DNA of 64,000 nt from Micromonospora sp. R77 (GCF_022747945.1 NZ_JALDST010000001.1:6014001-6078000); one strand, 5' to 3'; positions 26,826 through 36,096 are shown, numbered from the stretch's first letter. Numbers and translations are program-made. Notes: a model not told the origin generated them from the letters alone.

Positions 26826-27322
26826 CGAGCCGCCCTGACCGGCCGGCAGCGGGCCGACTGCGGGGCTCGGGGCAGGGGTTGCGGCCGCCCGTGAACGCCG
26901 GCCGCCGGGGTACACACGTCGAGCCGGTACCGGGCGACCTGGTCACCGCTGTCGCAGTGCACCGCAACGGTGCCGGTCGTCGCATGGATCAGGTAGATCC
27001 ACGCGGTGTCGACGTGCCTGGCCTGGCACAGCGGGAACACGGTGACCGGCTCCGTGCCGCCGGCGACGGGTATCCCGACACCCGGCACCGGCTGCCGCCC
27101 CGCAGGCGCGGAGACGACGGTGATGCGGGGGTCGAGGCGTTCCCAGTCGTAGGCGAGCACCGCGACGGCGAGAGCTGCGGCATCGCGGCGACCGTGGTGG
27201 GCGAAGATCAGGGAGAGGGTAGGAACGACAGCGGCGGGGTGACCGTCGGCGAGCACGAACCGGGCGTGCACGACATGCGGGTTGCGGGCATCGGTGGTGC
27301 CGACGTAGCAGGAGGTGCTCAC
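26822..27322 (-). CDS. hypothetical element protein (166 aa) coupled to the wall hydrolase
   Basis: GTG at 27322 has AAGGAG upstream, and its TGA overlaps the next start. The protein is beta-rich (PHVVHARFVLADGHPAAVV, TAWIYLIHATTGTVAVHCDS) with no membrane segment and an Arg/Pro tail. Translational coupling to the NlpC/P60 protein suggests a partner in the same process. No family recognised. Confidence 0.5.
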   Translation of the reverse strand: MSTSCYVGTTDARNPHVVHARFVLADGHPAAVVPTLSLIFAHHGRRDAAALAVAVLAYDWERLDPRITVVSAPAGRQPVPGVGIPVAGGTEPVTVFPLCQARHVDTAWIYLIHATTGTVAVHCDSGDQVARYRLDVCTPAAGVHGRPQPLPRAPQSARCRPVRAAR

Positions 27323-27650
27323 GAATCTGCTCCTTCAACAAATGAGGCGGCCATAGCGGGCGACGGGGCGTGGTCGAGGAGGCGGCGGCGTGGCGTGGAC
27401 CGGACCGGTCGCTGTGCAGGGCAACTGCGGGCGGACACGCCATTGGCCCACCCCGATCGCCGTCGACCGCACGGACCAGTGACCGGCGACGTACCGGAGG
27501 TATAGACAGGCATGCGACGGGTCGGAACCCATCCCGGTCAGCGCATCAGAAGCGCAGTTAATGCCGTAGCCGACAGGCGGGCCCGCACCGACAGTGACGT
27601 GCCAGGGGGTGGCCCGTCGCGACGGGTGCGAGGCCACGCGAATAGGTGCG
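27323..27650. other. 328-bp gap without a gene
   Basis: No supported coding. It probably contains the promoter of the coupled pair to the left, whose ribosome site AAGGAG lies at its left edge. Confidence 0.35.
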
Positions 27651-27911
27651 TCATGAGCGCTCCCGGCCGGTCACCGGTGGCCACACGGCGGGCGTGGCGC
27701 GCCACCCGAAGATCGGATCGCTCACCTCTACCGACCCGCAACGGACGCACCGGGTGCAGGTATCGGCGCCGTAGCCAGCCATGGACGGCATCTCGTCCCG
27801 CGTCACCTCGTCAACGGCCCCGCACACCCGGCAGCGCAGCGACCCACCGTCGGGCCCGGCAGCAGCGAAGATTTCGTCGGGGTCGCCGCTCCCCAGATGC
27901 CCGCCCGTCAC
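27651..27911 (-). CDS. zinc-ribbon protein (86 aa)
   Basis: GTG 27911 overlaps the stop of the 193-aa gene as GTGA. Two Cys pairs, CRVCG and CVRCG, separated by about 25 residues, form a classic zinc ribbon; the tail is short and hydrophobic. It is likely a small nucleic-acid- or protein-binding accessory protein of the element. Confidence 0.55.
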   Translation of the reverse strand: MTGGHLGSGDPDEIFAAAGPDGGSLRCRVCGAVDEVTRDEMPSMAGYGADTCTRCVRCGSVEVSDPIFGWRATPAVWPPVTGRERS

Positions 27912-28489
27912 GAGGCGTCCTCGCCGGTGTCGATGTGGGCGACGCCGGCGGTGATGGCGAGCAGGGCAGCCAGCCCCGACAGGGTGGCGGGCATGTCCTC
28001 GACGCGAGGGGCGTCGTCGACCGCCAGCAGCGGACGCCCCTCGCCGTGCACGTCGGTGAGGGTGTAGGCGCGGCCGTCGACGTCGACGGCGTCGACACGG
28101 CGGACCGGCCGTGGCGCGCCGTCGAGGGTGTGAATGTCGTAGAGGGCCGCCCAGGCCAGCACCGTCACGGCCGGTCCGGTGCCGCGCACCCGCCGCAGGA
28201 TGGTACGGAGGGTCGCCTGGTAAGGCGCAGACAACCGACCACCGGAGGGCTGCAGACCGTGGGCGAGGCGGTACAGCAGCGCGGGGAGCCGAGCAGGGTC
28301 GGTGAGCACGTCATTGGGGTGCAGCGGGAACTCGACCACCACCACCTCACCAGGCGTGGCCTCGGACCGCCGGCGGTGAACGAGCAGCAGGAGCGTCGGC
28401 GGGGTGCCCCAGCCGGTGAGCGCAGCCTCGGCGTGAGCGGTGACCACGCAGTCGGCGATCGTGTGGACAGTGGTGAAGGACAGCATCAT
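27908..28489 (-). CDS. hypothetical element protein (193 aa)
   Basis: GAGGAG precedes tandem ATGs (28489 and 28486). The sequence LSFTTVHTIADCVVTAHAE, TPPTLLLLVHRRR and GEVVVVEFPLHPNDV suggests an alpha/beta fold, and the C-terminus is Leu/Ala-helical. It lies between a terminator upstream and a coupled zinc-ribbon gene downstream. I recognise no family. Confidence 0.5.
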   Translation of the reverse strand: MMLSFTTVHTIADCVVTAHAEAALTGWGTPPTLLLLVHRRRSEATPGEVVVVEFPLHPNDVLTDPARLPALLYRLAHGLQPSGGRLSAPYQATLRTILRRVRGTGPAVTVLAWAALYDIHTLDGAPRPVRRVDAVDVDGRAYTLTDVHGEGRPLLAVDDAPRVEDMPATLSGLAALLAITAGVAHIDTGEDAS

Positions 28490-28519
28490 CGTCTCCTCGA
28501 ACCAGAAGGCAGAAAGCGG

Positions 28520-28555
28520 GAAGGGCCCCGCAGCCGGATGACTGCGGGGCCCTTC
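28520..28555 (-). terminator. perfect 14-bp stem-loop after the GGDEF gene
   Basis: GAAGGGCCCCGCAG and its exact complement enclose an 8-base loop. Downstream on the minus strand the sequence is pyrimidine-rich (CCCGCTTTCTG). It lies 22 bases past the GGDEF stop and before the next leftward gene, so it probably ends that transcript. Confidence 0.65.
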
Positions 28556-28577
28556 GTTAGGGCGCATGAGGCGAGGG

Positions 28578-29213
28578 TCAGCAGTAGTGGCGGTCCCTGC
28601 CGTACCGACCGGGTGGTGCGGTCAGCGGCTGGTGCCTACACACCCCGACACCAGTGCGTTTCGCCTGGTACATCGCCCCGTCGGCTTCGGCGAGCAGTTG
28701 ACGCGGCGGCGTGCTGGCGCGGGTATGGGTGTAGCCGACCGAGGCGCGGACGCTGATCGCCCCGCAGCCCAGGTCGATGGGGGCAGCGCCGATGACACGC
28801 CACGCGGCGCGCGCCACCGCGGCGGTGGCGTCCGCGTCACCGCGCACGAGCAACGCGAACTCGTCCCCGGACAGGCGGGCGGCGATCTCGACCGGAGCGC
28901 GCAGGCCGGCCAGGAGCCGCCCCACCTGGGCGAGCAGGATGTTGCCGGCGTCGTGGCCCCAGGTGTCGTTGACGGCCTTGAACCCGTCGAGGTCGAGCAG
29001 CACCACACCGCACGGCGCGTGCTCGCTGAGCATGGCCCGCAACCGGGTGAGCAGAAGCCGCCGGTTAGGCAGCCCCGTGAGCTCGTCGTGGGTGGCGTCG
29101 TAGCGGGCCGCCTGGAGGGCCTGATGCTGGCGCCACAGCAGGGCGCCGGCGAGAGCAATACCGGCGACGATCCCGCCGACGGTAGTGACGATCGTGTGCA
29201 GGATGGGAGACAC
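28578..29213 (-). CDS. membrane-anchored GGDEF-type diguanylate cyclase-like protein
   Basis: 211 aa. GTG 29213 is chosen because AAGGAG lies eight bases upstream. One N-terminal membrane helix (ILHTIVTTVGGIVAGIALAG) is followed by a GGDEF domain: DELTGLPNRRLLLTRL, VVLLDLDGFKAVNDTWGHDA, and the signature RLSGDEFALL. SGDEF in place of GGDEF is tolerated in some active cyclases, so c-di-GMP synthesis is plausible. There is no EAL domain and no recognisable sensor. A second-messenger enzyme inside a conjugation block is unusual. Confidence 0.75.
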   Translation of the reverse strand: MSPILHTIVTTVGGIVAGIALAGALLWRQHQALQAARYDATHDELTGLPNRRLLLTRLRAMLSEHAPCGVVLLDLDGFKAVNDTWGHDAGNILLAQVGRLLAGLRAPVEIAARLSGDEFALLVRGDADATAAVARAAWRVIGAAPIDLGCGAISVRASVGYTHTRASTPPRQLLAEADGAMYQAKRTGVGVCRHQPLTAPPGRYGRDRHYC

Positions 29214-29305
29214 TCGAAACGCTCCTTTTCTTGCAAGGAGCACCGGGGGTGGGCGTGAGGCGCCAACCTTCAGACGCCCGCCCCCGGGCTACCTGACGAG
29301 AGGAC

Positions 29306-30103
29306 TTACCGGCCGCCGCTGGCGGGCGCGAGCTGAAAGGTGGCCGGTCGTTCGACGGTCTGCACGGCCCGACCGGCCGCGACGAGCTTGATGGCCGCGT
29401 TCGCGACCGCCCCCGCACTGGCCTTAGCCGCGCCGCTGCCGGCATTCGCCGCGTCCACGAGCCGCGCAAGCTCACCGGTCTTGTACTGCCGGTCGGGGTG
29501 CGCTTCGAGAATGTCGAGAATCGTCGCGCGTAACGACCCACCGGCCCGGCGAACCTTCGGCGGCTGGTCCGTCGCCTGCGACGCCGTACCAGCGTCGACA
29601 CCAACTCCGGTCAGCGGTGTCGCCGTGGTCGTCGACTGGTCAGGTGCCACGCCCGCGCCCCGACCGTCAGGACCGGCCGCCGGCTCCTCAGACACTTCCG
29701 AGGCATCGAGGGCAGGGACCGCTGCTGGGCCACCACGGCCCACAGTCTGGTCATCGTCCGCCGTGGCGGGTTCGTTGCCGCTGTCACGCTGCTCGCCGCC
29801 ACCCGCCACCGCCGGGTCGGAGGTGCCGGAGAAACCGGCCCCCTCCACCATGTCTCCGCCGGGCGCGGCGGTGGCGGTGCGTCCAGCGGCAGTCAACCGC
29901 CACAGGGTGCGACCGTCGCCGGTACGGAACCGCTCCGCCTGCCCAGACTCCTCCCAGGCACGCAGCTTCGACGTGGTCGTGGAGTAGCCGAGCGCGGCGT
30001 GCTCGGCTACCGCCGCGGCGGACGCGTCGCCGAGGTCAGCGAGCGCGGCCAACACCTTCAACGTGCTATGGGCTGAAGTTACCTGCGATGTTGCGTCGGT
30101 CAT
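29306..30103 (-). CDS. protein with two winged-helix-like domains and a long disordered linker
   Basis: 265 aa. ATG 30103 is eight bases past AAAGGA and preferred over ATG 30109. The N-terminal unit (TLKVLAALADLGDASAAAV ... LRAWEESGQAERF ... LWRLTAAG) and the C-terminal unit (ATILDILEAHPDRQYKTGEL ... AIKLVAAGRAVQTV) both look like winged helices. Between them lie about 90 residues of Gly/Ala/Pro/Asp-rich sequence. It resembles a nucleoid or regulatory DNA-bridging protein; the role is inferred. Confidence 0.55.
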   Translation of the reverse strand: MTDATSQVTSAHSTLKVLAALADLGDASAAAVAEHAALGYSTTTSKLRAWEESGQAERFRTGDGRTLWRLTAAGRTATAAPGGDMVEGAGFSGTSDPAVAGGGEQRDSGNEPATADDDQTVGRGGPAAVPALDASEVSEEPAAGPDGRGAGVAPDQSTTTATPLTGVGVDAGTASQATDQPPKVRRAGGSLRATILDILEAHPDRQYKTGELARLVDAANAGSGAAKASAGAVANAAIKLVAAGRAVQTVERPATFQLAPASGGR

Positions 30104-30323
30104 GGGCATGTCCTTTCTTGGGACGAGGGATGAGGTCACGCACTGATCCACGCTTCAAGTGCGCCGCTGATCAAGTGCAAGGACCGAACCTTGGGACGGG
30201 CACCGGAACAGGAGCCGCCCGCTCGACACAGTGGAAGAGGAACAGGGCGGCCTGTCGCAGGCCGAGCTGAGAATCAACGCCCCCACACCCGGGGCACCCG
30301 GCGGACGCCGATACCCCGGCGGG

Positions 30324-30875
30324 TCAGGCGCGGGCGCAGCTGAGCAGCCGCCGCAGGCACTGCGGGACGACCGTGTCGCGGACGGCGGCCGGCGGAGAGT
30401 CGAGCACGGTGGTCGTGGTGCTGGCCGCACCGCGTACCCGCAGGACCTGGTACTGCCGGTCGTCGCTGTCACAGCCGATCAGCACCCGCACCGGCACCCC
30501 GTCGGGATGAACCGTGCTCGCGGCATCGGTGTCCCCGCCTTCGCAGAGGAACGCCATCCCGATCAGCGCGCCGCTGTCCCCGCAGGCCCACCGCCGGAGC
30601 GCGGTGACCGTGTGCGGCAAGGTGAGGTGCTTGGTGATGGCCTTCAGCCCTACCCAGTACGGCAGGCGCAGGCCCGGCACGATGTGCTCGTGCAGCTGCC
30701 ACACCCCCTCGTCGACGGGCAGCTCCCGCACACCGATCCACGGTGCGTGACGGTGAGGGGCGATGTCGAACAGGCCAAACAGGGTGGGCCTGGCGTTCCA
30801 GCCACGATCGTCGGCGTCCTGCTCGATGACGGTGAGCGCCGCGGCGATGGCAGCGGCACGGTCCGGTGACTTCAT
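30324..30875 (-). CDS. hypothetical element protein (183 aa)
   Basis: ATG 30875 follows GGGAGAAG. Residues include PTLFGLFDIAPHRHAPWIGV, LRLPYWVGLKAITKHLTLP and AFLCEGGD, a soluble alpha/beta protein. The C-terminus is strand-rich (DRQYQVLRVRGAASTTTT). Family unknown; similar-sized, unnamed proteins accompany DUF4192 and VirB-like genes in other actinobacterial elements. Confidence 0.45.
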   Translation of the reverse strand: MKSPDRAAAIAAALTVIEQDADDRGWNARPTLFGLFDIAPHRHAPWIGVRELPVDEGVWQLHEHIVPGLRLPYWVGLKAITKHLTLPHTVTALRRWACGDSGALIGMAFLCEGGDTDAASTVHPDGVPVRVLIGCDSDDRQYQVLRVRGAASTTTTVLDSPPAAVRDTVVPQCLRRLLSCARA

Positions 30876-31007
30876 GGACTTCTCCCAAGTTGAGGGGCGA
30901 GAGGTGCGCGGTGCGTCGAGCGAGACCAGCGCACAGCGGGGCCGGCGCACCTGCCGCCCTGCGGGCGGACAGGGGACGCCGACCCCGCTGATCTGGGCGT
31001 GTGAGCG

Positions 31008-31829
31008 TCAGAGAGTGACCGCGAGGAGCCGCTGATCGGGCGCCAGGGTGTCGAGGTAGCGCAGGGCCTGCTCGAGGTAGGAGGTGCGGTCGGTGAGGGC
31101 ATCGCTTGCCGGGGCAAGCGTGCGACCGTCGGCAGTGATCATGGCGTCGCCGACCACGGCGGTAGCCGCGCTGTAATGCTGGTAGGCGAGCGCACCGGCC
31201 TGATACATCTCCACCTCTGCCACCGTGGGCTGCCCAGGACCTGGGTTCGTGACGGCGTGCAGGCGCATGGCGTTGATGCGCGGCTGGGCGTGGAAGTCGG
31301 CGATGGCGGCATCGCGGGAATACCTGTCGGGGTTCGCGAGGTGCCGCGCCTCGAGCGTCGGCCAGGACGTGGCCGGTCGAGTGCCGTGCACGGCGTGCTG
31401 CCAGATCTGGTGGCGGATGGCAGCACCGGCGGCAGCGGCGTGACGCATGCCGTGCAGATCGAGCAGCCCTATAGGGCCCCCTGCACACGCGGCGGGCCGA
31501 CCCTTGCGCAGGCCGATCAGGTGGTGGCGCTGCCACCGACGCAACCCGGGTACCGCCCAGAACCGGGCGGTGAGCACGCACGGAACGCCGAGGTGCGTGG
31601 CGAGGCGAGGGCCGGCCAGAGCCTCCTGGGGAACGTCGTCGGACAGGCAGACGATCATCGTGTGGATCGCCGGTGCCGGGCGGGCGACCGGCTGCGGGGC
31701 AGGACGCCGGGCCGTGACAGACAGCTGGCTTGGCGGGTTGGCGGCCCCGGCGGGGGACAGGGTGGCGGGCGGAGCAGGCACACGGCTGCCGTGGCGGGTC
31801 AACGGAGTGCCGCTGGCGGCGTGGGACAT
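31008..31829 (-). CDS. hypothetical element protein (273 aa)
   Basis: ATG 31829 follows AGGAGG. After a Pro/Ala-rich N-terminus of about 55 residues come TMIVCLSDDVPQEALAGPRL, RRWQRHHLIGLRKGRP and a helical C-terminus (LTDRTSYLEQALRYLDTLAP). No recognised motif; no relaxase-type His cluster. It is the first gene after a region with repeated TTGTGAG boxes, so it may be specifically regulated. Confidence 0.45.
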   Translation of the reverse strand: MSHAASGTPLTRHGSRVPAPPATLSPAGAANPPSQLSVTARRPAPQPVARPAPAIHTMIVCLSDDVPQEALAGPRLATHLGVPCVLTARFWAVPGLRRWQRHHLIGLRKGRPAACAGGPIGLLDLHGMRHAAAAGAAIRHQIWQHAVHGTRPATSWPTLEARHLANPDRYSRDAAIADFHAQPRINAMRLHAVTNPGPGQPTVAEVEMYQAGALAYQHYSAATAVVGDAMITADGRTLAPASDALTDRTSYLEQALRYLDTLAPDQRLLAVTL

Positions 31830-32313
31830 ACGGGGTTCCTCCTGTCGGTGAGGGGCGCGCGGCAGGCGCGCGGAGATGACCGGCCCACCGGGTGCATGGG
31901 TCGGGTCACGGTGAACAGGCACGAGTGGTGCGGATGGCGGGTGCGACCTCGAGGGAGCCGCCGCGCGGGGCGCGTACCGACCGGCCGAAGCGGGGGGGTG
32001 TGCGCACCGCAAGGATGCGGTGGGGGATCCCTCAGGTGGGACCGAACCGGGTGGAGCGAGACGTGAGAGGTGGTGTTGCCGACGACGGTAGCGGCGCCGT
32101 CTCACAACGCCCGCGGCGCGCGCATGCCACGCACAGCGGCGTTGACCTGCGCTGTGAGCCCTCACAAGGCGCCGTCTGGTTCTGGTCCGCCGCGATTGTG
32201 AGAATCGACCGCGCTCACAAGCGGTCCGAATGTCTGACAGTCGCCGTCTGTGGGCGGTACTCGCCGGCCTGCCACCCCGGGCTACGACCTGCGCGGTGAG
32301 TGCCCGCAGGGTG
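31830..32313. promoter_or_regulatory. intergenic region with repeated TTGTGAG/CTCACAA boxes
   Basis: CTCACAA occurs at 32101, 32161 and 32214 and its complement TTGTGAG at 32196, with a further TGTGAG at 32153. Two of these pairs are arranged as inverted repeats: TGTGAG-CC-CTCACA (32153-32166) and TTGTGAG-11 bases-CTCACAA (32196-32220). No gene lies here. The region precedes the leftward 273-aa gene and is a good candidate for an operator or for part of a transfer or replication origin. Confidence 0.5.
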
Positions 32314-33180
32314 TCAGTCGTCGCTGTCGTCGAGATACCGGTGAGGGTTGGTCGCCGGGTTGGCGGGACCGTGGTCGCTGGGCAGCTCGTGCAGACAGCG
32401 GCGTACGCCGGGGTCAGCGGTAAGAGTCCACGCCGCACCGGCAGGGTGCTCGTCGTGGACACCGACGGCGACGGGCATGGCGGTGGCAACGCCGGTAAGG
32501 GCGTCCACGAGGTGCGCTTCCCGGCGGCGGCTCGGCACGCGCAATAGCACCGGATAGCGGGGCCCGAACTCGGCGAGCCGGCTGTAGGCGCGCAGCTTCG
32601 CCAGCACCGTACCGAGGGGTTCGGTGGCGTTGTCGTGCTCGAGGAAGAACCCGACGGTGCGGCCGCCTGCGGACCAGATGCCGTGTCCGTCGGGGCGGAT
32701 ACCGGCGATGGCGAACGCGGCGGTGGCGTGTTGTTCCGACCACCACCGTCGCAGCTGCCCGCCGGGATGGCTGCGGGTGTGGCTGATCAGGTCGACGAAC
32801 ATTTGGTTCGTGCCGAGTAGGTGCCGCAGGTTCCGGCTGCCGACGATCCGCGCGACCCGGTCAAAGCTGGTGCGTGGGGCGCGGGCGTCCGGGTGGTCGG
32901 GGTCGTGGAAGGTGGTGGGGTGTACGAGCATGCCCAGGGGGCCGAGGGTGTACAGGTTTTGCCGGTCGCCGGTGGTCACGTCGACGAACCGGCTGACGGC
33001 CTCGATGGAGTACAGGGTCGCCAGGCGTAGGCGAGCGGACCGGGCGGACGGGAACAACGCCTGGGTGATCTGCCCCGTGGACAGCACGTAGTGCTCGGCG
33101 AGCCACGCCAGCAGCTGCCGGTCGCGCAGGGTGAGTCTGCGCAGATGGTCGAACCGGTCGCGCAGCAGAGTGCGGGACAT
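32314..33180 (-). CDS. replication-relaxation family protein
   Basis: 288 aa from ATG 33180, GGGAG upstream. An N-terminal winged helix (LTLRDRQLLAWLAEHYVLST, ITQALFPSARSARLRLATL) is followed by LGPLGMLVHP, HLLGTNQMFVDLI, WWSEQHATAAFA, RPDGHG and FFLEHDNATEPLG. These motifs identify the actinobacterial plasmid replication-relaxation family, which accompanies VirD4/TraG-like genes on conjugative elements. The Glu-His-Asp in FFLEHDNA lies where some related nuclease folds have acidic residues, but no activity is established. It lies directly downstream of the coupling-protein gene. Confidence 0.7.
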   Translation of the reverse strand: MSRTLLRDRFDHLRRLTLRDRQLLAWLAEHYVLSTGQITQALFPSARSARLRLATLYSIEAVSRFVDVTTGDRQNLYTLGPLGMLVHPTTFHDPDHPDARAPRTSFDRVARIVGSRNLRHLLGTNQMFVDLISHTRSHPGGQLRRWWSEQHATAAFAIAGIRPDGHGIWSAGGRTVGFFLEHDNATEPLGTVLAKLRAYSRLAEFGPRYPVLLRVPSRRREAHLVDALTGVATAMPVAVGVHDEHPAGAAWTLTADPGVRRCLHELPSDHGPANPATNPHRYLDDSDD

Positions 33181-33223
33181 GAGCGTTCTCCCTTGGGGGA
33201 AGGTGGAAGGGGAACCCTCCCGT

Positions 33224-33243
33224 GGGGGAGGGTGTCGGGAACT
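33224..33243 (-). terminator. 8-bp stem-loop before the replication-relaxation gene
   Basis: ACCCTCCC and GGGAGGGT pair around a GTGG loop. A second nested structure (CTTCCGCC/GGCGGAAG, 33296-33352, with an inner GGCCGTC/GACGGCC stem) lies just upstream on the minus strand. Together they probably attenuate or end transcription leaving the VirD4-like gene. Confidence 0.45.
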
Positions 33244-33436
33244 GGCGGCGCTGGCAGCCGCCGGACGGTGAAGCCCATGAGCTGCCCTGACAGGCCTTCC
33301 GCCCGCCGGTGGCGGCCGTCGCCGGGTGACGGCCGGTGAAGGGCGGCGGAAGCCCGCACGGAAGGACAAGCGGAAGCCCCGACACCCGGCGCTGACAGAC
33401 ACCGCAGCCGCAGTCAGCGACGGAAAGGCCGCTGCT

Positions 33437-35944
33437 CTACCGCTGGCGGTGCTGGCCCCGGGACGCGTGGTCACCGCGCCGGGAGTACTGCTCGACGAGG
33501 TCGTCGATGGCGCTGGTGTCCTGGACGGGCGTCGCCGCCGCCGCTGCCTGCCGGATGGCGGTGGCCTCCCCAACAACCCGCTTCGGCGGGCGGGTCTTCA
33601 GCGTGAACGCCGGTGTCTGACGTCCGTCGGCCACGAGGCGGGCAACGGCGGTGTAGGCGTCGAGGTGGGTAAGGTCGTGCTCGTCGAGTTCGGGCAGCGT
33701 GTGCCGCGCCAGGACACGCGCGTCCTCCGGTGCGCACGAGAAGTAGATCTTGTTGCGGGCGTTCGCGGACGCGGCGGCCAGCAGGTCGCGGGGGAACTGC
33801 GCCAGGTCCTGATGGGACAACACCAGCGACAACCGATACTTGCGGGCCTCGGCGAGCATCGTGTCCAGCGAGTTGGCCAGAGTGAGGAAGTTCTGCGCCT
33901 CGTCAATGATCAACGTCGCGTCGCGGCGCCGATCAGGTGCGGTCTTCGCCCGGGCGGTCGCGGCCTGCCACACCTGCGCCAGCACGAGAGACCCCAGCAG
34001 CTTGCTGGTGTCCTCGCCCAGGGTTCCCTTCGGGATGCGCACCAGCAGCACCCCACCGTCGAGGACCTTGCCCATGTCGAAGCTGGAGCGCGGGTAGCGC
34101 ATGGTGCGTTTGACGAAGTCCCGCAGCAGGAACGCCCGCAGCCGGGCCAGGACGGGCCCGATGACCTGGGACCGCAGCGCGGGGTTGAGCTCGTCGTACC
34201 ACTGCCAGAACCCGGACAGGCCAGCCGGATCATCCAAGCCGACCGTCATCGCCGACCGGAACTGCGCACTGTTGAGCAGCGGAGGAATGTGCTGAAGAGT
34301 GACGTTCGCGTGACGCAGCAAGGTCAAACAAGCCACCCGCATCACGTCGTCCATCCGCGGCCCCCACGCCTTGGCGAAGATGTTCCCGAAGATCGACACT
34401 AGGTTGTCGACCACCAGATCCGGATCGTCACCCGACAGCGGGTTCAGCGTCGGCGGATTCGGCTGGTCGGGGTCGAACAGCACCACCCGCTCCGCCACAG
34501 ACGCCGGCAGCCGGTCGAGAATGTCCAGCACCATGTCTCCATGCGGGTCGATCACCACCGTCCCCCGACCGGCGATGATGTCGTCCACAGCCATGTTCAC
34601 CAGCAGCGTCGTCTTTCCCGAGCCGGTGGAGCCGATCACGTGCGTGTGATATCGCGCGTCGGCCACCCGCAGCGCCACCGTATGCCCGCCGACCTCCGCG
34701 TCACCGAGGACCTTCACGCCCCGACCACCGGTGGCTACCGCGACCGGAGCGGGCATCGACTTGGCCCGCGCCCGGTCTAGGCCCGGCACGGCCACATCCC
34801 GCGGCAGCGCGGCCAGCGCCGCCAGCTCCGGCGTCGACGCCAGGAACCCGGCGCCGAGACGCCGACGGGCAACCGCCGCGACCGGCGCCGACATGCGAGC
34901 CCGGTGCGCCAGCTGATTACGGCCGGCGTAGACGGCGAAACTGGACGCGACCGCGTCCGCCACGGCCCGCAGCCGGGGACGCGGATCTGTCGCGCCACGC
35001 CGGCTGTCTTTTGCCACGGCGTAGCGGACACCGGTCTGCCACAGCGGGTGGGACGTCTTGTCCAGGATCGCCCGCACGTCTCGCTCCACCCCCGGATCGC
35101 GGCGCCCAAGCCGACCAGTCGACCGGCCACCGCCGCCGGCGGAGGGTAGGAACAGCTCGATCAACCACAACAGCGGCACCGCCGGATTGATCACCGGGAC
35201 CGGGCTCTTGCCGTCCCGCAGCCGCCCCGCCGCCCGCCGTGCCCTGCCCACGCGTCGTGGTGTGGCGGGACGGGCGAGGACCTGCACGCAGGCGTGCTCG
35301 TCGGCCTTGAGCGCGGAACCGGCGGACATCAGCGCCCGCAACGGATCATTGTCGTGGTCAGTGGCGAGGGGCAACCACTCCGCGGCGGTGGGCAGCAGGT
35401 GCCCGCCGACGGCCGACCGCACCTGCAGAGGGAGCGGTGGTTCCGCCGGGCTGGTGGTGGTGGCAGCACCGGGCCACGCGGCGCGCACCGCCGCCTCAAC
35501 CGCGCCGGGCGGCACGGTGCCCGGCACCCAGATCGAGATCAGCAGCCGCCGCCCGGTCCAGGTGTACTGCCACACCACATGCGGACTGCCGTACAGCAAC
35601 CGACGGCGGCGGGACGGGGTGAGGATGCCCGCCACGTTCGCCCACAGGTCTACAGCGCCGGTGGCGTCGACCTGCGGCGGCGGGGCGATCGTCACCACCC
35701 GTGCGCCGCGCGCGTGGCGGTGGTGTCGCCACAGGTCATGGAGGCTAAGGCCGCAGACGTAGACGATCAGGGCGCCGGCTGCTACGGCGAGCAGCCAAGG
35801 CCTGTGCGCCGCCCACACCGCAGCGTCAATGATCCACTGGGTTAAGCGGGACGAGGCCACCACGACACCGGGCCCGGGCGGGGTCGGGCCGGACGGCGGC
35901 GGCGGCGGAATGATGTGCACGGGTATGCCTGATGAGGTCATCAT
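33437..35944 (-). CDS. VirD4/TraG-like type IV coupling ATPase
   Basis: 835 aa. ATG 35944 has AAGGA upstream; the frame extends further but without a ribosome site. A Pro-rich N-terminus and one membrane segment (PWLLAVAAGALIVYVCGLSL) are followed by a long middle part. The ATPase core has HVIGSTGSGKTTLLVNMAVD (Walker A near 435) and VVIDPHGDMVLDIL. Then come IFAKAWGPRMDDVMR, Walker B TLIIDEAQNF (near 677) and VLSHQDLAQFPRDL. These features are those of coupling proteins that feed DNA to a type IV secretion channel. It is placed before the VirB4-like gene, with one opposite-strand gene between. Confidence 0.82.
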   Translation of the reverse strand: MMTSSGIPVHIIPPPPPSGPTPPGPGVVVASSRLTQWIIDAAVWAAHRPWLLAVAAGALIVYVCGLSLHDLWRHHRHARGARVVTIAPPPQVDATGAVDLWANVAGILTPSRRRRLLYGSPHVVWQYTWTGRRLLISIWVPGTVPPGAVEAAVRAAWPGAATTTSPAEPPLPLQVRSAVGGHLLPTAAEWLPLATDHDNDPLRALMSAGSALKADEHACVQVLARPATPRRVGRARRAAGRLRDGKSPVPVINPAVPLLWLIELFLPSAGGGGRSTGRLGRRDPGVERDVRAILDKTSHPLWQTGVRYAVAKDSRRGATDPRPRLRAVADAVASSFAVYAGRNQLAHRARMSAPVAAVARRRLGAGFLASTPELAALAALPRDVAVPGLDRARAKSMPAPVAVATGGRGVKVLGDAEVGGHTVALRVADARYHTHVIGSTGSGKTTLLVNMAVDDIIAGRGTVVIDPHGDMVLDILDRLPASVAERVVLFDPDQPNPPTLNPLSGDDPDLVVDNLVSIFGNIFAKAWGPRMDDVMRVACLTLLRHANVTLQHIPPLLNSAQFRSAMTVGLDDPAGLSGFWQWYDELNPALRSQVIGPVLARLRAFLLRDFVKRTMRYPRSSFDMGKVLDGGVLLVRIPKGTLGEDTSKLLGSLVLAQVWQAATARAKTAPDRRRDATLIIDEAQNFLTLANSLDTMLAEARKYRLSLVLSHQDLAQFPRDLLAAASANARNKIYFSCAPEDARVLARHTLPELDEHDLTHLDAYTAVARLVADGRQTPAFTLKTRPPKRVVGEATAIRQAAAAATPVQDTSAIDDLVEQYSRRGDHASRGQHRQR

Positions 35945-36096
35945 TGCTGTCCTTGTCATCGAGGAATTGCGCAGCAGCGGCCGCTCGGACGGCCGTGCCC
36001 ACTGGTGTTGAACCAGGGCCGCAGCTGTGCGGGCCGCCCGGTTCCTCCTGGTGGCAGCCGACCCGTCCGGGGCGTTGCTCCGCCTAGGGAACTGGC

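Noticed and set aside
31008..31829. Candidate relaxase
   Set aside because: No HUH or MobA-type histidine cluster or catalytic Tyr near the N-terminus; only its position beside repeats is suggestive.
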